Source: Alexandriicola marinus
Lineage (GTDB): Bacteria; Pseudomonadota; Alphaproteobacteria; Rhodobacterales; Rhodobacteraceae
Assembly: GCF_004000435.1 (NCBI RefSeq)
Contig: NZ_RBVZ01000003.1
Coordinates: 124,001 to 188,000, forward strand
Direction: 5' to 3'
Length of the DNA: 64,000 nucleotides
The notes beneath the pieces were generated by a model. The model was not told the DNA's origin. It ran no database searches and saw only the letters and a list, made by a program, of their open reading frames with translations. Shown here piece after piece: positions 16,223-26,512 of the stretch; positions within the stretch are counted from its first letter, which is position 1, and each line of letters begins with the position of its first letter. The position numbers and the translations under genes are program-made.

Positions 16223-17226
16223 CCGAACCGATCCTGTCCGTCAGCGACCTTTCCGTCATCTTCGACATCCGTCCGCAGGGCGCATGGCCCTGGACGAAAT
16301 CGCTCAAGCTGCATGCGGTCTCGGGCGTCGGGTTCGATCTGGCCCCGGGCGAATGCCTGGGCGTCGTGGGTGAAAGCGGCTCGGGCAAATCCACGCTGGC
16401 CCGCGCGATCGTCGGCACGATCCCCTCGACGGGGGGCAAGATCATCTTCAACGGCACCGACCTTGCCTCCATGTCCCCGCGGGACCGCCGGCACCACCGC
16501 CGCGACGTGCAGATGGTGTTTCAGGATCCGCTTGCCGCCCTGAACCCGCGGATGCCCGTGGGTGATATCATCGCCGAGCCGCTGGTGACGCATTATCCCG
16601 ATCTGCCGCGCAAGGAGGTCAAGAGCCGGGTTTCGGAGATGATGGAACGGGTGGGCCTTCTGCCGAACCTCATCAACCGCTATCCACACGAATTCTCGGG
16701 CGGGCAATGTCAGCGGATCGGGATCGCCCGGGCCCTGGTGATGCAGCCCAAACTCCTGATCTGCGACGAACCCGTCTCGGCGCTGGATGTGTCGGTGCAG
16801 GCGCAGGTGATCAACCTGCTGGCCGATCTGCGCCGCGACATGGGGCTGTCGATGATCTTCATTGCCCATGATCTGAGCGTGGTGAAACATATCTCCGACC
16901 GGATCGTCGTGATGTATCTGGGCCGCCTGATGGAGACGGCCAAGTCACGCACCCTGTGCACCCGGCCCGAGCATCCCTATACGCAGGCGCTCATCGCGTC
17001 GGTGCCGATCCCCGATCCGGTGATGGAACATGCCCGCGAACGGCCGATCCTCGAGGGCGAGTTGCCGTCGCCGCTCAACCCGCCATCGGGCTGCGTGTTC
17101 CGCACGCGCTGCCCCAAGGCGCAACCCAGCTGCGCAGACGCGCAGCCCCCTGCCGAGGAACTGGGCGACGGCCACCGCGTCGCCTGCCCCTTCCACGCTC
17201 CCGCGCAGGTGCTTGCGCCGGTCTAG
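16219..17226 (+). CDS. oppF: Oligopeptide ABC transporter ATP-binding protein OppF
   Basis: 335 aa from the ATG at 16219; the open frame reaches back to 16135, inside oppD. Walker A is GESGSGKST (about 51-59), the Q-loop region is [12 protein letters not shown], the signature is FSGGQCQR (about 159-166) and Walker B is LLICDEP. The C-terminal [14 protein letters not shown] segment matches the oligopeptide ATPase tail. It is the last opp gene. The stop TAG at 17224-17226 touches the structured element upstream of the lipoprotein gene. Confidence 0.93.
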   Translation: MTEPILSVSDLSVIFDIRPQGAWPWTKSLKLHAVSGVGFDLAPGECLGVVGESGSGKSTLARAIVGTIPSTGGKIIFNGTDLASMSPRDRRHHRRDVQMVFQDPLAALNPRMPVGDIIAEPLVTHYPDLPRKEVKSRVSEMMERVGLLPNLINRYPHEFSGGQCQRIGIARALVMQPKLLICDEPVSALDVSVQAQVINLLADLRRDMGLSMIFIAHDLSVVKHISDRIVVMYLGRLMETAKSRTLCTRPEHPYTQALIASVPIPDPVMEHARERPILEGELPSPLNPPSGCVFRTRCPKAQPSCADAQPPAEELGDGHRVACPFHAPAQVLAPV

Positions 17227-17318
17227 TGATTTTTCCGGTAGGGTATTGCAGACTGGCTGGAAGTCAGGGGCTTCCATAGGCTTGGATCAGCCATTCCGGC
17301 TGATGTTTGGAAAATCAC
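17226..17318 (+). promoter_or_regulatory. Structured RNA element in front of the lipoprotein gene
   Basis: A long-range stem pairs GTGATTTTTCC (17226-17236) with GGAAAATCAC (17309-17318), with one T bulge. Inside it are two hairpins: GGAAG-N7-CTTCC (17259-17275) and the perfect ATCAGCC-ATTCC-GGCTGAT (17286-17304). The likely Shine-Dalgarno of the lipoprotein gene, GGAAA at 17309-17313, is in the outer stem's 3' arm, so folding would hide it. The shape resembles a multibranch junction. I do not recognise a known riboswitch. Confidence 0.45.
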
Positions 17319-17319
17319 G

Positions 17320-17808
17320 ATGAATACGCACTTCAGGAAAGTGGCTTCGGCCGCGACGGCTTTTTTCGTTCTCGTGTTTCTCGGTGCCTGCGCGACTGGT
17401 ACGAACCAGAATTTCGATAACTACGGCGATCCGCTCAGCGGGGCTGAGGTGACAGAAGTTCTCGCTGGCAACTTCCTTCCGTTTGGGTCGAGTGACAACG
17501 GAACCTTCTTTGCTGCCAATGGTGCTCTGAACTCCCTGCGCGGCGGCGGCGCGATTGGCATCGGAACGTGGGGGGCCGGAGATCGTGGGCTTTGTATGGA
17601 AGAAGCGGTCTTCTACCGCGAGAATGGTGCCGTGAAGGCCGAGCCGCCCTTTACGAACTGCTATTTCGTGTTCAAGGCAGAGAACGGTACGATCATCTTC
17701 GATCCGGTTGGAATGGGTCGGAATATCGTCTTGCCCCCCGGAACGATCCGGTCCGGATTCGCAGGGCGGGCCGAGTTCAACAGGTTGCGGTCCGACCTTG
17801 GTGTCTAG
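17320..17808 (+). CDS. Putative lipoprotein, unknown function
   Basis: 162 aa. The N-terminus has basic residues, a hydrophobic stretch and the lipobox LGAC with Cys 24, so lipidation and anchoring are predicted. The mature part contains two further cysteines (GLCMEE and TNCYFVF) and glycine-rich strands. I do not recognise the family. It stands alone between the opp operon and the convergent tamB gene, behind the structured leader, so it may be expressed and controlled separately. Confidence 0.65.
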   Translation: MNTHFRKVASAATAFFVLVFLGACATGTNQNFDNYGDPLSGAEVTEVLAGNFLPFGSSDNGTFFAANGALNSLRGGGAIGIGTWGAGDRGLCMEEAVFYRENGAVKAEPPFTNCYFVFKAENGTIIFDPVGMGRNIVLPPGTIRSGFAGRAEFNRLRSDLGV

Positions 17809-17828
17809 ATTTCCCGTGGTCGAGATAT

Positions 17829-17862
17829 GATCACTTTGCGTGATCGGCCCCGTGTTGGGGCC
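17829..17862 (+). terminator. Two tandem hairpins after the lipoprotein gene
   Basis: GATCAC-TTTGC-GTGATC (17829-17845) is followed directly by GGCCCC-GTGTT-GGGGCC (17846-17862). They begin 20 nt after the lipoprotein stop. No T run follows, so intrinsic termination is uncertain; they may mark the 3' end of the transcript. Confidence 0.4.
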
Positions 17863-17943
17863 ATGGTAGCGGCAACCTGCAAGGATCATTCCGCAAGAGC
17901 GGTTTTCCTTCATCAGCCGTCGGTCGCTAGCATTGACGTTTTT

Positions 17944-17980
17944 CCGCGCAGCCAATGCGACGGGTGCATCGGCTGCGCGG
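17944..17980 (-). repeat. Strong hairpin just after the tamB stop
   Basis: CCGCGCAGCC (17944-17953) pairs with GGCTGCGCGG (17971-17980) in a perfect 10-bp stem, extended by ATGC/GCAT after one mismatch. It sits 2 nt beyond the tamB stop. Read in the tamB direction it is followed by an A run rather than a T run, so a 3'-end protecting structure is more likely than a classical terminator. Confidence 0.5.
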
Positions 17981-17982
17981 AC

Positions 17983-20900
17983 TCAATAATCCCGCTCGAA
18001 GAATATCCCCAAACTCGTCTCGCCATCCGAATTGGCTCCCCCCGTGACGGTGATGTCGTCGGTCAGATCGAGGTTCAGATCGACTTCGGTGCGCTCGGCC
18101 CCGACCGTCACGTCGGTATAGACATTCTCACCGATATAGGCGCCGGCGCGGACGGCGACATTGCCCTCCTCGTCGGAGGTGACATCCAGATCATCAAGGC
18201 CCAGCTGGTCGCGGAAATTCCCGACAAGCCCACCGCCGCCGCGGCCTGCAAGCGTCGCGGCCGCCGAGGCCAGTTGGACCGCTTGAAGCGGCGTGATCTC
18301 GGTCAGGTTGCGACCGAATATCAGCCGCGCCAGAACCTCGTCCTGCGGCAGGTCGGGGCTGGAGCGGAAGGTGATCTCGGGGTTGTCGGCAGGCCCTTCG
18401 AGGATGATCGTCACCAGCGTTCCGTCGCGTGCCTCGGTCGAGGCGACCAGACGCAGGATCGGGGTGAATTCCCCGCTCAGCGTGGCTGAGCCTTCATCCA
18501 GCGTGAAGCGCTGCTGCAGGACGTCGAGCCGCCCCCGCACGAGAGACAATTGTCCCGACGGGATCGGCCGCTCCGTCGTGCCGCCGATCTGCAATTGACC
18601 GCCCAGTTCGGCATCGAGCCCCCGGCCTCTTACGAAGATCTGGTTCGGGGCATTGACGACGATATCAAGGCCAAGGGCGATCCCTGCACCGCCATCGGCG
18701 CGCGACGGCGCGCGTCCGGTCTCGTTCACGCCGGCGCGTTCGAGGGTTCGGCGAATGCCCGGACCCGCGCCCACATGGCGCACTGTCGGCAAATCGCCCA
18801 GCACGCCGACGGCAGACGAGGGGACCCGCAACTCCGTGGCGCCCACGTTGATCTGCCCCGAGACCAGCCCGCCGGACCGGATCGGCCCGGTGACCCGGAT
18901 CGACGCATCCAGCAAGGTTTCATAGAGCGCGGGATCGGTCACCGCCACGTCGAGGAATTCCAGCGTAAGGTCGGCCACCTGTGCACCGGTCACGCCGACC
19001 GAACCGGAGATCCCGACCGTTCCACCGTCAGAAATCCGACCCTGAAGATCGATGATTGCCTGACCCGATCTCAGCTCGACCTGTGCGTTGACATCCTCGA
19101 TTGCGGATTCCAGCAGCGGCGCGGCAAGTCGCGCGCCTTGCGTGGTGACAACGCCGGATACCGAATTGACCTCGGGCGGCCCGGTCACGGCAAGGTCGAA
19201 CTGCGCCATGCCCTGCAGCCGCCGGGGTTCGATATAGCGGTTGGCAAGCCCGAGGGGCGCCTGTCCGCTGGCCGTCAGACCCAGCCGTATCCCGTCGATC
19301 GTGCCTGCGATCCGCGCGGCGATGCCCGCCGGACCGGCGAGATCAGCCGCGACCTGCCAGATGCCCCCCGCGCCCAGATCGGCGGTGCCCTGCGCCGTGA
19401 CAGGCCCGCTCAGATCATCGGTAAAGAGCCCGATATCGGCGAGCCGGGCGGAATACCGGGCCGACCCGGTCGCACCGTCGCTTTGCAGATCGGCGTTCGC
19501 GCTGACGTTCGGATAGACGACGTCCAGCCCCGACACATCGACCCTGCCGGCCGCATCGCGGGCAATGTTGGCCACGATCCGGCCCGTTCCGGCAAGCAAC
19601 CTGTCCGCCTCGGCCGCGCCGGTGCGCAGGGATGCGGTCTCGGCCGAGATATCGACATCGAAGACAAGCCTGTCCGGATCGGCCGTGCCCTGGGCGTCAA
19701 GGCTGATCTGCCCCCCGATGGACCGGCCCAGAAGCGCCGAATAGGGCTCGATGCTGGCCGCATCAAGCGCAAGGTTGCCTTCGAAAAGGGCCTCCGGATC
19801 GTCGCGTCCGGCCTCGACTTCGAGGTTCAGCCCCCCGGGCCCGGTCAGCGTGGCCACCAGCATGGATCGACCCACCGGATCGAAGACCGCTTCACCCTGC
19901 GCCGTCCCGCGCCCGGCAAGACGCGGGTCGACGACGCCCAGATCGGGGAGGGACGCGTCGAACTCGGCAAAGGCGGCGCCCTCCGGCTGAAACCGCCCGT
20001 TGGCCGAAAGGTCCAGCTTGTCGCCCGCCAGTGAAAGTCGCTCGATCGTCAACCGGCCGTCACCGTCGCGCGACAGCGCGCCATCGAGCCGCAACTCACC
20101 GGCCAGAAGCGGGCGGACCTGATCGATGCCGGGATCAAGATCGGTCCCGGTTCCTTCGAGCGCGAGATTGAAGGAACCGAAACCCGATGCCGCATCGCCC
20201 GACAGCCCCAGTCGGATTGCGCCTGTCACATCCTGCCCCGCAAGGCGCGCCAGCGGAGCGATCTCGACGACATCGAGCATGGCGTTACCGCTGATCGCAC
20301 CGCCCCGGGCGCGGGGCTCGATCATCGCGGAGACGCGGCCCGTGATCCCGCGGGCCGTCAGATCGGCAGAAATCCCGGTCGCGCCGCCGGGGGGGCGCTC
20401 GGCCGCAGCCCGGATGCGGGCCGGGCCCGACAATCCATCGACCGCGATGCCGAGATCGCGAAGATCGACCTCGACGAAGGCATCCGTGATCTCGTTCGTC
20501 AGATTGGCGGAACCGACGATCTCTGCCTCGTCAGTTGTGATCCGAAGCGCGCTGATCCGGGTGCCGGTCTCGTCGCGATTGGCGGCAAGGGTCAATTCGC
20601 CGGCCCCTGTCAGTAGGGGGTCGACCTCGGCGATGCCGACGGCAAGGTTGTCGGTGCCGCCGCTGAGCATGATGTCGAATATGCCGTTCAGGGGTTCGAT
20701 CTCGCTCACGATACCCAGCGATGCCGCACCGCCCAGCCCATCGATGCCCGATAGCGCGGCAAAGCGCGACAGGTCGTCGGCCTGAAGCCGGATCGTGCTG
20801 TTGGTGGTGAAATCGTCGTCGGCCCCGGCAATCCGGGCCCGGGCCTCGGCGGTCAGACCCGGCCCGTTGACCGTCAGCCGGTCGATCCGGACCGGCCCAG

Positions 20901-22269
20901 CATCCGACCGGGACAGGCGCAGCTCACCCGCGATCTCGGGGCCGATGGCAAGGGCAAGACCGGGATCATCGAGGGCAAGCCCCACCGCGGCATAGGCCAG
21001 CTGCCCGTCGAACCGGCCGGCCTCGCCGCCGTCGCGCGGGACGATCTCGCCCTCGCCCTCGAGCGTCAGTTCACTGATGCTCAGTCCGGGACGCTCAAGC
21101 CCGTCCATCCGGAACGTGGCGGTCAGGGCATTGCCCGCAGCCACGTCGAACCCGATATCGAGCGTCGCGCGATCGACGAATGTCTTCTCTCCTGCGAGGG
21201 GCAGCAGAACGGGGCTGCCATCCTGCGATGCGACCAGCCCTGTCAGTGCCAGCCGCCGGGGCCAGCCGTCGGCGTCGATCAGCGCTGATCCGTCGAGCGA
21301 CAGGGATTGCGTTTCGACTGTCAGGACGGGCAGGGCGATTTCGCCTGTCTCGCGTCGTTGGGCCTGCACGGCCAGACGCGAGTCGGGACCAAAGAATTCA
21401 GCATAATCCGGCGGCAGGAGCGCACCCACATCGCCCCGGATATCGGCGCGCAAATCCAGCCGTTCCATCCCGGTCTCGGAGGTTTCCGAGACAAAGCCGA
21501 ACGTGCCCGTGGCGCGTTCCACATCATCCGTGGCCAGCGTCAGATCGGCCCGGAAATCCGAAATCGGCCCGTCGCCCTGCAGGCTCAGATCGACGGAGGG
21601 CCGACCCGGAAGGCCAAGGATCCGCGCCACCGCGCCGTCCGGCGGCTCGGACAGTGCCACGTCGAGGGACAGGGCCTCTGTCTGGTTGGAATAGGCGGCC
21701 TTGATCGAAAAGATGCCCTCCCGGTCCGTCCGTGTGGCCGCGATATCTGCAGTGCCTTCGCCGCCTTCCAGCGTGACGGTTCCGTCAAGTGTCAGTGTCA
21801 GGTCTTCGCCCAGAAACGAGGCGTCGAGGAACACGCGGGCGGCTTCGACGCGCCCGATATTGATCGCGACAGGCAGTTCGGGCAGGGCAAAGGGCTTGGC
21901 CTCGGCGTCGGGCAGGCTCTGTTGCGGGATCGGGGCGCGCAGAAATTCGATATTCTCGGCGGCCAGTTCGTTCACCTCGATCCGGCCTGCCAGAATGGCC
22001 GACCGGTTCCAGTCCAGAACAAGGCCCTCAGCGCGGAGCCAGATGCCCTCGGCATCGGCGATGGTGATCAGCTCGACCCTGGCCCGCGACGACAGCGCGC
22101 CCTTGAACCCTGTCACCGTGACCGTCCGGCTGACGCCCGACAGATTGTCCTCGATCAACCGGGTCAGAACCCCGCGGTCGCGCTCTTCTTCCTCGGAGGA
22201 TTGCGCACTCACGATCGACCCGGCCAAACAAAGCGTCATGGTGAGAACAAGAGAGAGCAGATACCTCAA
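17983..22269 (-). CDS. tamB: Translocation and assembly module protein TamB
   Basis: 1428 aa. It has an N-terminal membrane or signal segment (YLLSLVLTMTLCLAGSIVSA), a long region of repeating beta-rich segments typical of TamB/AsmA-like lipid-transfer proteins, and the conserved C-terminal domain ending LGIFFERDY. TamB spans the periplasm and works with TamA in outer-membrane protein or phospholipid transport. The start is TTG at 22269, overlapping the tamA stop as TTGA, so translation is coupled. Confidence 0.93.
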   Translation of the reverse strand: MRYLLSLVLTMTLCLAGSIVSAQSSEEEERDRGVLTRLIEDNLSGVSRTVTVTGFKGALSSRARVELITIADAEGIWLRAEGLVLDWNRSAILAGRIEVNELAAENIEFLRAPIPQQSLPDAEAKPFALPELPVAINIGRVEAARVFLDASFLGEDLTLTLDGTVTLEGGEGTADIAATRTDREGIFSIKAAYSNQTEALSLDVALSEPPDGAVARILGLPGRPSVDLSLQGDGPISDFRADLTLATDDVERATGTFGFVSETSETGMERLDLRADIRGDVGALLPPDYAEFFGPDSRLAVQAQRRETGEIALPVLTVETQSLSLDGSALIDADGWPRRLALTGLVASQDGSPVLLPLAGEKTFVDRATLDIGFDVAAGNALTATFRMDGLERPGLSISELTLEGEGEIVPRDGGEAGRFDGQLAYAAVGLALDDPGLALAIGPEIAGELRLSRSDAGPVRIDRLTVNGPGLTAEARARIAGADDDFTTNSTIRLQADDLSRFAALSGIDGLGGAASLGIVSEIEPLNGIFDIMLSGGTDNLAVGIAEVDPLLTGAGELTLAANRDETGTRISALRITTDEAEIVGSANLTNEITDAFVEVDLRDLGIAVDGLSGPARIRAAAERPPGGATGISADLTARGITGRVSAMIEPRARGGAISGNAMLDVVEIAPLARLAGQDVTGAIRLGLSGDAASGFGSFNLALEGTGTDLDPGIDQVRPLLAGELRLDGALSRDGDGRLTIERLSLAGDKLDLSANGRFQPEGAAFAEFDASLPDLGVVDPRLAGRGTAQGEAVFDPVGRSMLVATLTGPGGLNLEVEAGRDDPEALFEGNLALDAASIEPYSALLGRSIGGQISLDAQGTADPDRLVFDVDISAETASLRTGAAEADRLLAGTGRIVANIARDAAGRVDVSGLDVVYPNVSANADLQSDGATGSARYSARLADIGLFTDDLSGPVTAQGTADLGAGGIWQVAADLAGPAGIAARIAGTIDGIRLGLTASGQAPLGLANRYIEPRRLQGMAQFDLAVTGPPEVNSVSGVVTTQGARLAAPLLESAIEDVNAQVELRSGQAIIDLQGRISDGGTVGISGSVGVTGAQVADLTLEFLDVAVTDPALYETLLDASIRVTGPIRSGGLVSGQINVGATELRVPSSAVGVLGDLPTVRHVGAGPGIRRTLERAGVNETGRAPSRADGGAGIALGLDIVVNAPNQIFVRGRGLDAELGGQLQIGGTTERPIPSGQLSLVRGRLDVLQQRFTLDEGSATLSGEFTPILRLVASTEARDGTLVTIILEGPADNPEITFRSSPDLPQDEVLARLIFGRNLTEITPLQAVQLASAAATLAGRGGGGLVGNFRDQLGLDDLDVTSDEEGNVAVRAGAYIGENVYTDVTVGAERTEVDLNLDLTDDITVTGGANSDGETSLGIFFERDY

Positions 22270-24074
22270 AACGCTTGTCCTATCCCGATATAGAATTCGA
22301 GCCGCTCCCCGGCCTTGTCCCCGGTCGCGGGTGTCGCGAGATCAAGGCGGATCGGCCCGATCGGGGACCCGTAGCGCAGACCGATCCCGGCACCGGCGTG
22401 CAGGGGATCGTCGGTGGATGGCAGGGCCTCTGGTCCGACAAGACCGATGTCATAGAAGCCAACCACGCCGATCGTGTCCGTCACGCCGACCCGCGCCTCA
22501 AGCTGGGCACCAAGGAAAGAGGCGCCGCCGGATTCGAATTCCACCGGCCCGTCGCCGAAATTCGCCTGCGTCGTCAGCGACAGTGACTGATAGGGCTGGC
22601 CGCGAACCGTCCCGCCGCCGCCAGAATAGAACAGGAAATCCGCCGGTGCCGTCGTAAGCCCCGCACCCAGAACCGATCCGGCCTGCGCGCGTGCGGCCAG
22701 CGTGACCCGGTCTTCCGCGCCAAAGCTGAGATAAGCCCGGCCATCGGCAAGGATGCGCGCACCGCTTTCCAACCCGGTGATCCCGGCAAAGGGTGTGATC
22801 TCGAGGTTGACGAAAAAGCCCTGTTTCGCGTCAAGCGGATCGTCCCGCTGTTCGAGCGTCGCCTCCAGCGGCAGCGTCAGCAGGGCGTAATCTCGGGTCC
22901 GGTCCTCGGTTTCCTCGCGGGCGATCAGGCCGCCCAGCGCGGCGCGATAGGTCAGATCATCGCGAATGTATTGCACAAGGCCGAGCCGGGCGTCGAGTTG
23001 GCGCAGAAAGTAGAGGTCCTCGTTGATCTGGCTGAGGGTAGCGCTTGTCTCGAGGTCGATGTCGGGCTTGAACGTCGCGGGCCGTGCGAAGGTGGCCCCG
23101 ATGCGGTAGTCGATGCCATCGGCGCCGGCGTCGACATTGCTGGCCTCGCCCTCGATCCGGAACCGCTCGGCCCCGCCCAGAAGGTTGCGGTGCAGCCAGT
23201 AGGCCGAAACGTTCAGACCATCGACCGAAGACAGTTCGAGCCCCGCACCGATCCTCCGGGGAAGGCGCTCATCCACGAGGAGCCGGAACGGAACGGTGTC
23301 GCCGGGCCCGATGTCTTCGCTTTCGATGAAGGCCACGGAGTCGAACGTGCCCGTGCGCTGAAGCCGCCGTGTCGCGGCCTCGATCTCGGCGGGAGAGAAG
23401 ACGCGGTCTTGCGGGTAGCCCGCGATCTCGCGGACCCGCTCCGTCCGCACATCTTCGTTGCCCTCGATCACCAGTTCGCCAAAGGTCAGCCGGGGGCCGG
23501 GATCGATCTCGATCGCGACATCAAGCTGTGTTTCGGGATGGATCGCGGCCACGTCCTGCCGGGCGACATCCGCTCTGGCATGTCCCTCGTTCCGCCAGCC
23601 GTCGATGGCGGCGCGTGCGGCGCCCCGAACGGCGTCGGTTCTCGCGATTCTGCCCGGCGCAAAGGCCTCTGGCAGGAGCGTGGCCGAAGTGACGGGGCCG
23701 ATCTCGGCCCGGCCGAAGCGGTATCTCGGGCCCGGATCGACAATGATGCGGACCTCGGATACCCGCGACGGTGCCTCCAGCGGCGGGATCGACGCGGCCT
23801 CGCGTCCGTCAATCGTGATCGAGATCGTGCCGCCGTAATGTCCTTCGGAATAGAGCGCGGTCAGGAGCCTGCGGTAATCGGCCCGTGCGGCGGCCACGAA
23901 ATCCTGCGCATCGCCGCCGTCACGGCCAAGCGATACCGATGCGCTTCGCAACGCGCGGCGCAGATCGTCGCTTGCATCGGGTGTGATCAACTCGACATTT
24001 TGCGCGCGGGCGATACCCCCCGCAAGCATGAGCAGGGTCGTGGCGATCGCTATGGGACGACGCAGACTTCGCAC
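22266..24074 (-). CDS. tamA: Outer-membrane assembly protein TamA (BamA/Omp85 family)
   Basis: 602 aa from GTG 24074, which has AGGAA a few bases upstream; the open frame to 24629 overlaps truA and is rejected. A signal peptide (about residues 1-24, ending GGIARA) is followed by POTRA-like repeats (for example GPRLTFGELVIEGNEDVRTE) and a C-terminal Omp85 beta-barrel with the GAGIGLRYGSPIGPIRLDLA block near residues 565-584. It inserts in the outer membrane and partners TamB, whose gene overlaps by 4 bp. Confidence 0.93.
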   Translation of the reverse strand: MRSLRRPIAIATTLLMLAGGIARAQNVELITPDASDDLRRALRSASVSLGRDGGDAQDFVAAARADYRRLLTALYSEGHYGGTISITIDGREAASIPPLEAPSRVSEVRIIVDPGPRYRFGRAEIGPVTSATLLPEAFAPGRIARTDAVRGAARAAIDGWRNEGHARADVARQDVAAIHPETQLDVAIEIDPGPRLTFGELVIEGNEDVRTERVREIAGYPQDRVFSPAEIEAATRRLQRTGTFDSVAFIESEDIGPGDTVPFRLLVDERLPRRIGAGLELSSVDGLNVSAYWLHRNLLGGAERFRIEGEASNVDAGADGIDYRIGATFARPATFKPDIDLETSATLSQINEDLYFLRQLDARLGLVQYIRDDLTYRAALGGLIAREETEDRTRDYALLTLPLEATLEQRDDPLDAKQGFFVNLEITPFAGITGLESGARILADGRAYLSFGAEDRVTLAARAQAGSVLGAGLTTAPADFLFYSGGGGTVRGQPYQSLSLTTQANFGDGPVEFESGGASFLGAQLEARVGVTDTIGVVGFYDIGLVGPEALPSTDDPLHAGAGIGLRYGSPIGPIRLDLATPATGDKAGERLEFYIGIGQAF

Positions 24075-24222
24075 GTTCCTGTTCCCCCAGATATGGTGAG
24101 TCAGGCGGTGCTCGAATACACGATCCTGACGGCAGACTAGAACTTTGAACACCAACACTGATGCGTAGACTAGCGCTTTGACAGCCAGCCGCAAACCGGT
24201 ATGCCGTGTGGCAGCAAGAAAC

Positions 24223-24999
24223 TCAGCGGGAATCCCCGAAGGGATCGTGTGGATAATCCACCTCCCTGAGATAGAGTCCCTGAGGCGGACAGACCGGTCC
24301 GCAGGCCGCGCGATCACGGGCCTCGAGCGCGGCAGTGACGTCATCGGGCGACCAGGCTCCCGCGCCCACCCGCTCCAGCGTGCCGACCATCGAGCGGACC
24401 TGGTTGTGCAGGAACGAGCGCGCGTGAAACCGGAACCTGTATTCAACGCCGACGGGCAGGGAAATCTGTTCGACCTGCGCCAAGTCGAGCGTCTTCTCGG
24501 GCGATTTCGCCTGACAGATCGTTGATCTGAACGTCGTGAAATCGTGGCGCCCAAGCAGCCGGTCCGCACCCGCCTGCATCGCCCGCACATCCAACGGTTG
24601 GCGCACCTGCCAGGCAAGGCCGCGGTCATGGATCAGCGGCGCCCGCCGGGAAATCAGCCGGAACAGGTAGTGACGCCCCGTCGCCGAGAACCGGGCATGC
24701 CAGTCATCGGGCACTTGGGCGCAGGCGGTGATCGCGACGGGCGCAGGTTTGAGGTGCCAGTTGAGCGCCTCGGACAGGCGGAACGGATCCCAGTCCTTCT
24801 CCAGATCGCAATGGGCGACCTGCCCGGTGGCATGCACGCCCGTATCCGTCCGGCCGGCCGCCGCTATGGTATGGTCCCGGGGTTCGAGCCGGGCCAGCGC
24901 AGCCTCGATCGCGCCCTGAACGGTGCTCAGCCCGGGCTGGCGCTGCCACCCCGAGAACGGGGCGCCATCATACTCGATCCTGAGGGCAAAACGCGGCAT
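24223..24999 (-). CDS. truA: tRNA pseudouridine synthase A (TruA)
   Basis: 258 aa from the ATG at 24999. The N-terminus [17 protein letters not shown] and [13 protein letters not shown], with catalytic Asp 52, are diagnostic. The enzyme makes pseudouridine at positions 38-40 of the anticodon stem. Its stop is 148 bp from the tamA start on the same strand; that gap probably holds the tamA promoter. The start is divergent from ycjX. Confidence 0.96.
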   Translation of the reverse strand: MPRFALRIEYDGAPFSGWQRQPGLSTVQGAIEAALARLEPRDHTIAAAGRTDTGVHATGQVAHCDLEKDWDPFRLSEALNWHLKPAPVAITACAQVPDDWHARFSATGRHYLFRLISRRAPLIHDRGLAWQVRQPLDVRAMQAGADRLLGRHDFTTFRSTICQAKSPEKTLDLAQVEQISLPVGVEYRFRFHARSFLHNQVRSMVGTLERVGAGAWSPDDVTAALEARDRAACGPVCPPQGLYLREVDYPHDPFGDSR

Positions 25000-25069
25000 G
25001 CCGCGCGGCTTAGGGGGAGGGGCTGGCAAAATCAATCCCTACACATCCCCCGGACGCGTGCCTATCTTC

Positions 25070-26512
25070 ATGCCAACCATCGGCGAGGGCGGCAATTTGG
25101 TCATATCCACGATCACCGATCAGATCTCGCGCACCGTCGAGGGGGTGGGCGACGTACTGTCCGCGCCGTTTTCGGACCCGGTCATCCGGCTTGGCGTGAC
25201 CGGGCTCAGTCGCGCGGGCAAGACGGTCTTCATCACGTCGCTTGTCGCGAACCTCATGAATCGCGACCGCATGCCCCAGCTGCGGGCCGCGTCCCGCGGG
25301 GCGATCCGCGCGGCCTATCTGCAACCGCAGCCCGACGATACGATCCCGCGCTTTCGCTACGAGGATCATCTGGCCGCCCTGACGGGCAACGATCCGCATT
25401 GGCCGCAGGGCACCCGCCGGGTGAGCGAGTTGCGTCTGTCTCTCAAGGTGCAGCCGACGGGGCTGCTGTCGGGGATACAGGGGCCACGGACGGTCCATCT
25501 TGATATCGTCGATTATCCCGGCGAATGGCTTCTGGACCTCGGCCTGATGGACAAGGAGTACGCCGAATGGTCGGTCTCTGTTCTCGACCGGATCGAGAAC
25601 CGGGCCGAAGCCGCTGAATTCCTTGCCCTTGCCCGGCAGACCGATCCAACCGCCGATCTCGAGGAGCCGCAGGCCCAGCGGCTGGCCGAGGCTTTCACAG
25701 GCTATCTGAAAACCGCGCGCGAGGCCGGGTTTTCCGATTGCACGCCGGGGCGGTTCCTGCTGCCCGGCGATCTGGAAGGCTCTCCCGTCCTGACCTTCGC
25801 GCCGCTGCCACAGGCGCAGGGCGCGGGGCGCAAATCGCTCTGGCGGGAATTCGAACGCCGGTTCGACAGCTACAAACGTCACGTCGTGCGCCCCTTCTTT
25901 CGCGACCATTTCGCCCGGATCGACCGGCAGGTCGTGCTGGTCGATGTGCTGGGCGCGATCCATGCGGGCCCCCGCGCGGTCGAGGATCTGCGCCATGCCA
26001 TGGCCGATATCCTGTCCGCCTTCCGCCCCGGTCGAAACGCCTTTCTCAGCCGTCTTCTGAATGGCCGGCGGGTCGAGCGGATCCTCTTTGCCGCGACCAA
26101 GGCCGATCACCTGCACCACACGCAGCACGCCCGCCTGAGCGCGATCACCGAGGCGCTCCTGCGTGACGCCAAGGACCGGGCCGATTTCGCCGGCGCCCGC
26201 ACAGAGGCCATGGCCATCGCGGCCCTGCGCACGACTGTCGAGGAAACGATCGACCACAAGGGCCGCGCGCTTGACGTGGTGCGCGGTCGCCTGCTCGAGA
26301 CCGGCAAACAGGCCGCCCTCTATCCCGGGGAATTGCCCTCCGATCCTGCCCGCCTTCTGAACCCTGCGCTGTCTGGGGCCGAGGCATGGCTCGATGCGGA
26401 TTATTCGATCATGCGCTTCGCGCCTGCGAAAATCTCGCTCGCCCCCGGTCAGGGACCACCGCATATCCGGCTAGACAAGGCAGCCGAATTCCTGATCGGA
26501 GACAGGTTATGA
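25070..26512 (+). CDS. ycjX: YcjX-family P-loop ATPase/GTPase
   Basis: 480 aa from the ATG at 25070. A TTG near 25097, with GAGGGCGG just upstream, would remove about nine residues and is possible. The P-loop GLSRAGKTVF (45-54), LDIVDYPGEWLLDLGLM and FAATKADHLHHTQHARL match the YcjX family, a membrane-stress-linked NTPase of unknown precise role. It is the first of three genes joined by ATGA overlaps (ycjX, GNAT, ycjF). No psp genes are visible here. Confidence 0.88.
   Translation: MPTIGEGGNLVISTITDQISRTVEGVGDVLSAPFSDPVIRLGVTGLSRAGKTVFITSLVANLMNRDRMPQLRAASRGAIRAAYLQPQPDDTIPRFRYEDHLAALTGNDPHWPQGTRRVSELRLSLKVQPTGLLSGIQGPRTVHLDIVDYPGEWLLDLGLMDKEYAEWSVSVLDRIENRAEAAEFLALARQTDPTADLEEPQAQRLAEAFTGYLKTAREAGFSDCTPGRFLLPGDLEGSPVLTFAPLPQAQGAGRKSLWREFERRFDSYKRHVVRPFFRDHFARIDRQVVLVDVLGAIHAGPRAVEDLRHAMADILSAFRPGRNAFLSRLLNGRRVERILFAATKADHLHHTQHARLSAITEALLRDAKDRADFAGARTEAMAIAALRTTVEETIDHKGRALDVVRGRLLETGKQAALYPGELPSDPARLLNPALSGAEAWLDADYSIMRFAPAKISLAPGQGPPHIRLDKAAEFLIGDRL

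Noticed and set aside
18550-20034. A 494-codon open frame opposite tamB
   Set aside because: Same reason: low-complexity, Arg/Pro-rich translation antisense to a certain gene.
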